NCBI GenBank assembly: GCA_938004015.1
Contig: CALKWU010000036.1
Location: 1-7,227, forward strand
Direction of reading: 5' to 3'
Source: an uncultured Oceanobacillus sp.
GTDB lineage: Bacteria > Bacillota > Bacilli > Bacillales > Amphibacillaceae
DNA length: 7,227 bases
Shown: piece after piece, positions 5,998 through 7,227 of the stretch
Numbering within the stretch: the first letter of the stretch is position 1
Layout of the letters: each line of letters starts with the position of its first letter
Made by a program: the position numbers and the translations under genes
Notes under the pieces: model-generated
Seen by the model: only the letters and a program-made list of their open reading frames with translations
What the model was told of the DNA's origin: nothing
The model's database searches: none

Positions 5998-6242
5998 AGT
6001 AGTAATCGAGTGAATGAAAGAGAATTTGACAGGAAACGGAAAGGCTAATTTTGTGTCCTAATCCAAAATGAATAATTCCATTTCGGCACAGGAGTATTTG
6101 TTCAAGTATGTTAAGAATAGTTATATAAGGGGCCATTGCATTGTGGAGAAATAAAAATTTTCTTATGTTTTTCAGCGGTCAAATCGTTTCTTTTTAAATT
6201 GTAAATAAATGATAACACAGAAGAAAAATGGGGAGGATACTA
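5998..6242. other. 245-nt AT-rich gap before the oxidoreductase
   Basis: No intact gene was found here. It holds an isolated TTGACA at 6026-6031 with no well-spaced -10, a weak TTGTTC (6098-6103) and TATATA (6122-6127) pair spaced 18 bases apart, a short inverted repeat ATTTTG/CAAAAT (6048-6053 and 6064-6069), and the transporter remnant described separately. The last part, from about 6195, is very AT-rich and leads into the oxidoreductase ribosome binding site. I see no convincing promoter for the oxidoreductase. Confidence 0.5.
6141..6197 (+). pseudogene. N-terminal remnant of an MFS transporter gene
   Basis: Starting at a TTG codon, this frame reads LWRNKNFLMFFSGQIVSF and then TAA at 6195-6197. 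The pattern of a basic, Asn-rich start, then NFL, then GQ-IVS is the typical opening of the first helix of many Bacillus major facilitator (MFS) drug or sugar exporters, which normally continue for about 400 residues. TAAGGGG at 6126-6132 gives a plausible ribosome binding site eight bases before the TTG. That makes it more likely a genuine gene start than a chance frame. The frame breaks where the sequence changes to the AT-rich leader of the next gene. No further transporter-like sequence is found downstream in any frame I read. Only 18 residues are available, so a chance match cannot be excluded. Confidence 0.55.
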
Positions 6243-7227
6243 ATGAAAGTCGGTATAATCGGTGGTGGTTTCGGAACATCAGTTCAAGCTCCCATAATAA
6301 ATACACATCCGAAAATGAAAGTAACCGCTGTTAGTACAATGAAAAGACATCGTTTGCCAGAGGAATTATTAAACTGGGAAAATCCACCTAATCATTATAA
6401 ATACTGGACTGAAATGTTAGAAACAGAGGAACTTGATCTTTTATTTGTAAGCTCAATACCTATCTATCATTTTGAAATGGTTAAAGAAGCATTAATGAGA
6501 GGGATAAATGTAGTTTGTGAAAAGCCCTTTACGATGAATAGCAGCGAATCAAAAGAACTTTTAATCTTGTCTAAGTGCAGTAATGCAAAGGTATTGATCG
6601 ATTTTGAATGGCGATATCTTCCCATACGTCAAAAGCTGAAAGAATTAATTGTGAAAGACAGTATCGGGAAAATAATTCATTTTGAATACCATATATTTAG
6701 TCCACAATACCAAAATCTATTAACATCGAAAAGAGGTTGGATGGGCGATAAACAAAAGTTCGGAGGTATGTTAGGTGCATTAGGAACACATATGATTGAT
6801 TGTTTAAGGTGGTTAGTTAGAGATGAGATAAACATTATTAATGGATTATTACATACGCATGTACCAGAAGGGGCAGGAGAGCGAAGGGATGCAGATGATG
6901 CATTTTTTATTCACGGAAAGATGAACAATAATGCTACTTTTTCAATACAACTACTTTCTGGAATAAACCATGGATTCGGTTCCCAATTAAAGGTATTTGG
7001 AGATAAAGGAACAATCACTTTAAAGAATGACAAAGAACTTTTTATTGGGAAGATAAATGGTCCATTAAAAGAATTGAAGTTTCAATTCAAAGGAGAGATT
7101 CCATTACAATTGCCTAAGAAAGCGAGGGCCTATTATCCGGCATTTTATCCGTTTTTAGAAAAAGCGTATGACTATTTTGTCTTTGATAAAAGAGATGAAG
7201 ATTTACCTGTTATTGAAGATGGTCATC
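6243..7227 (+). CDS. Gfo/Idh/MocA-family oxidoreductase, 3' end outside the window
   Basis: This is an NAD(P)-dependent dehydrogenase of the glucose-fructose oxidoreductase / inositol dehydrogenase family, which usually oxidises or reduces sugars and cyclitols in the cytoplasm. The 328 visible residues run to the window edge without a stop; family members are often about 340-370 residues, so little is missing. The N-terminal Rossmann fold starts MKVGIIGGGFG with the dinucleotide-binding glycines at 7-11. The family EKP motif, whose lysine is catalytic, is at 93-95. The motif GGMLGALGTHMIDCLRWL at 174-191 supplies the conserved H183 and D186. The C-terminal sheet region includes LKVFGDKGTITL at 249-260. 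GGGGAGG at 6230-6236, six bases before the ATG, sets the start. Base composition is clearly more AT-rich than the transporter genes, hinting at separate ancestry. The exact substrate cannot be told. Confidence 0.93.
   Translation, partial: MKVGIIGGGFGTSVQAPIINTHPKMKVTAVSTMKRHRLPEELLNWENPPNHYKYWTEMLETEELDLLFVSSIPIYHFEMVKEALMRGINVVCEKPFTMNSSESKELLILSKCSNAKVLIDFEWRYLPIRQKLKELIVKDSIGKIIHFEYHIFSPQYQNLLTSKRGWMGDKQKFGGMLGALGTHMIDCLRWLVRDEINIINGLLHTHVPEGAGERRDADDAFFIHGKMNNNATFSIQLLSGINHGFGSQLKVFGDKGTITLKNDKELFIGKINGPLKELKFQFKGEIPLQLPKKARAYYPAFYPFLEKAYDYFVFDKRDEDLPVIEDGH

Noticed and set aside
6026..6031. A perfect TTGACA -35 hexamer
   Set aside because: No -10 hexamer lies 16-18 bases downstream; the nearest, TAATTT, is only 14 bases away.
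5996..6128. An open frame of about 44 codons on the - strand across the gap
   Set aside because: It has no start codon with a binding site and no family resemblance. AT-rich DNA of this length gives such frames by chance.
6068..6154. A 28-codon frame (MNNSISAQEYLFKYVK...) in the gap before the oxidoreductase
   Set aside because: It has no ribosome binding site and no recognisable family, and it overlaps the better supported MFS remnant in another frame.

Overview
The window looks like chromosomal DNA from a low-to-moderate G+C, spore-forming Firmicute of the Bacillaceae type. The reasons are strong AGGAGG-type ribosome binding sites before nearly every gene, TTG used as a likely start in one remnant, an AlkD glycosylase very close to the Bacillus cereus enzyme as I remember it, and a small basic protein resembling spore protein SspO. 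I would not name a genus or species. All genes are on the + strand.

Bases 1-3967 hold the membrane and ATPase part of one peptide-type (Opp/Dpp/Nik family) ABC importer. Two permeases (C-type first, then B-type) are followed by two ATPases (D-type, then F-type, overlapping by 20 nt). The run closes with a strong 18-bp intrinsic terminator. The substrate-binding lipoprotein is not in the window and probably lies just upstream. The substrate (dipeptide, oligopeptide, nickel or other) cannot be read from these four genes.

Bases 3968-5958 hold housekeeping genes. First is an AlkD-family DNA alkylation repair glycosylase, which starts only 16 nt after the terminator. Next is a 153-nt gap carrying a perfect extended -10 promoter element inside an imperfect inverted repeat. 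Then come a Nudix hydrolase and an SCP2 sterol-carrier-domain protein that are translationally coupled through an ATGA overlap. Last is a 49-residue basic protein with an SspO-like C-terminal half, ended by its own intrinsic terminator.

Bases 5998-7227 look different. A 245-nt non-coding stretch includes what I read as the first 18 codons of a major facilitator transporter, with its ribosome binding site, running straight into a stop. An AT-rich Gfo/Idh/MocA-family oxidoreductase follows and runs off the right edge. I read the change of composition at about 6195 as a likely recombination or insertion junction.

I found no CRISPR array, tRNA, rRNA, complete insertion sequence, or convincing new multi-gene system. 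The points most worth a second look are the transporter remnant and junction, the inverted repeat over the Nudix promoter, and the diverged SspO-like gene away from its usual partner.
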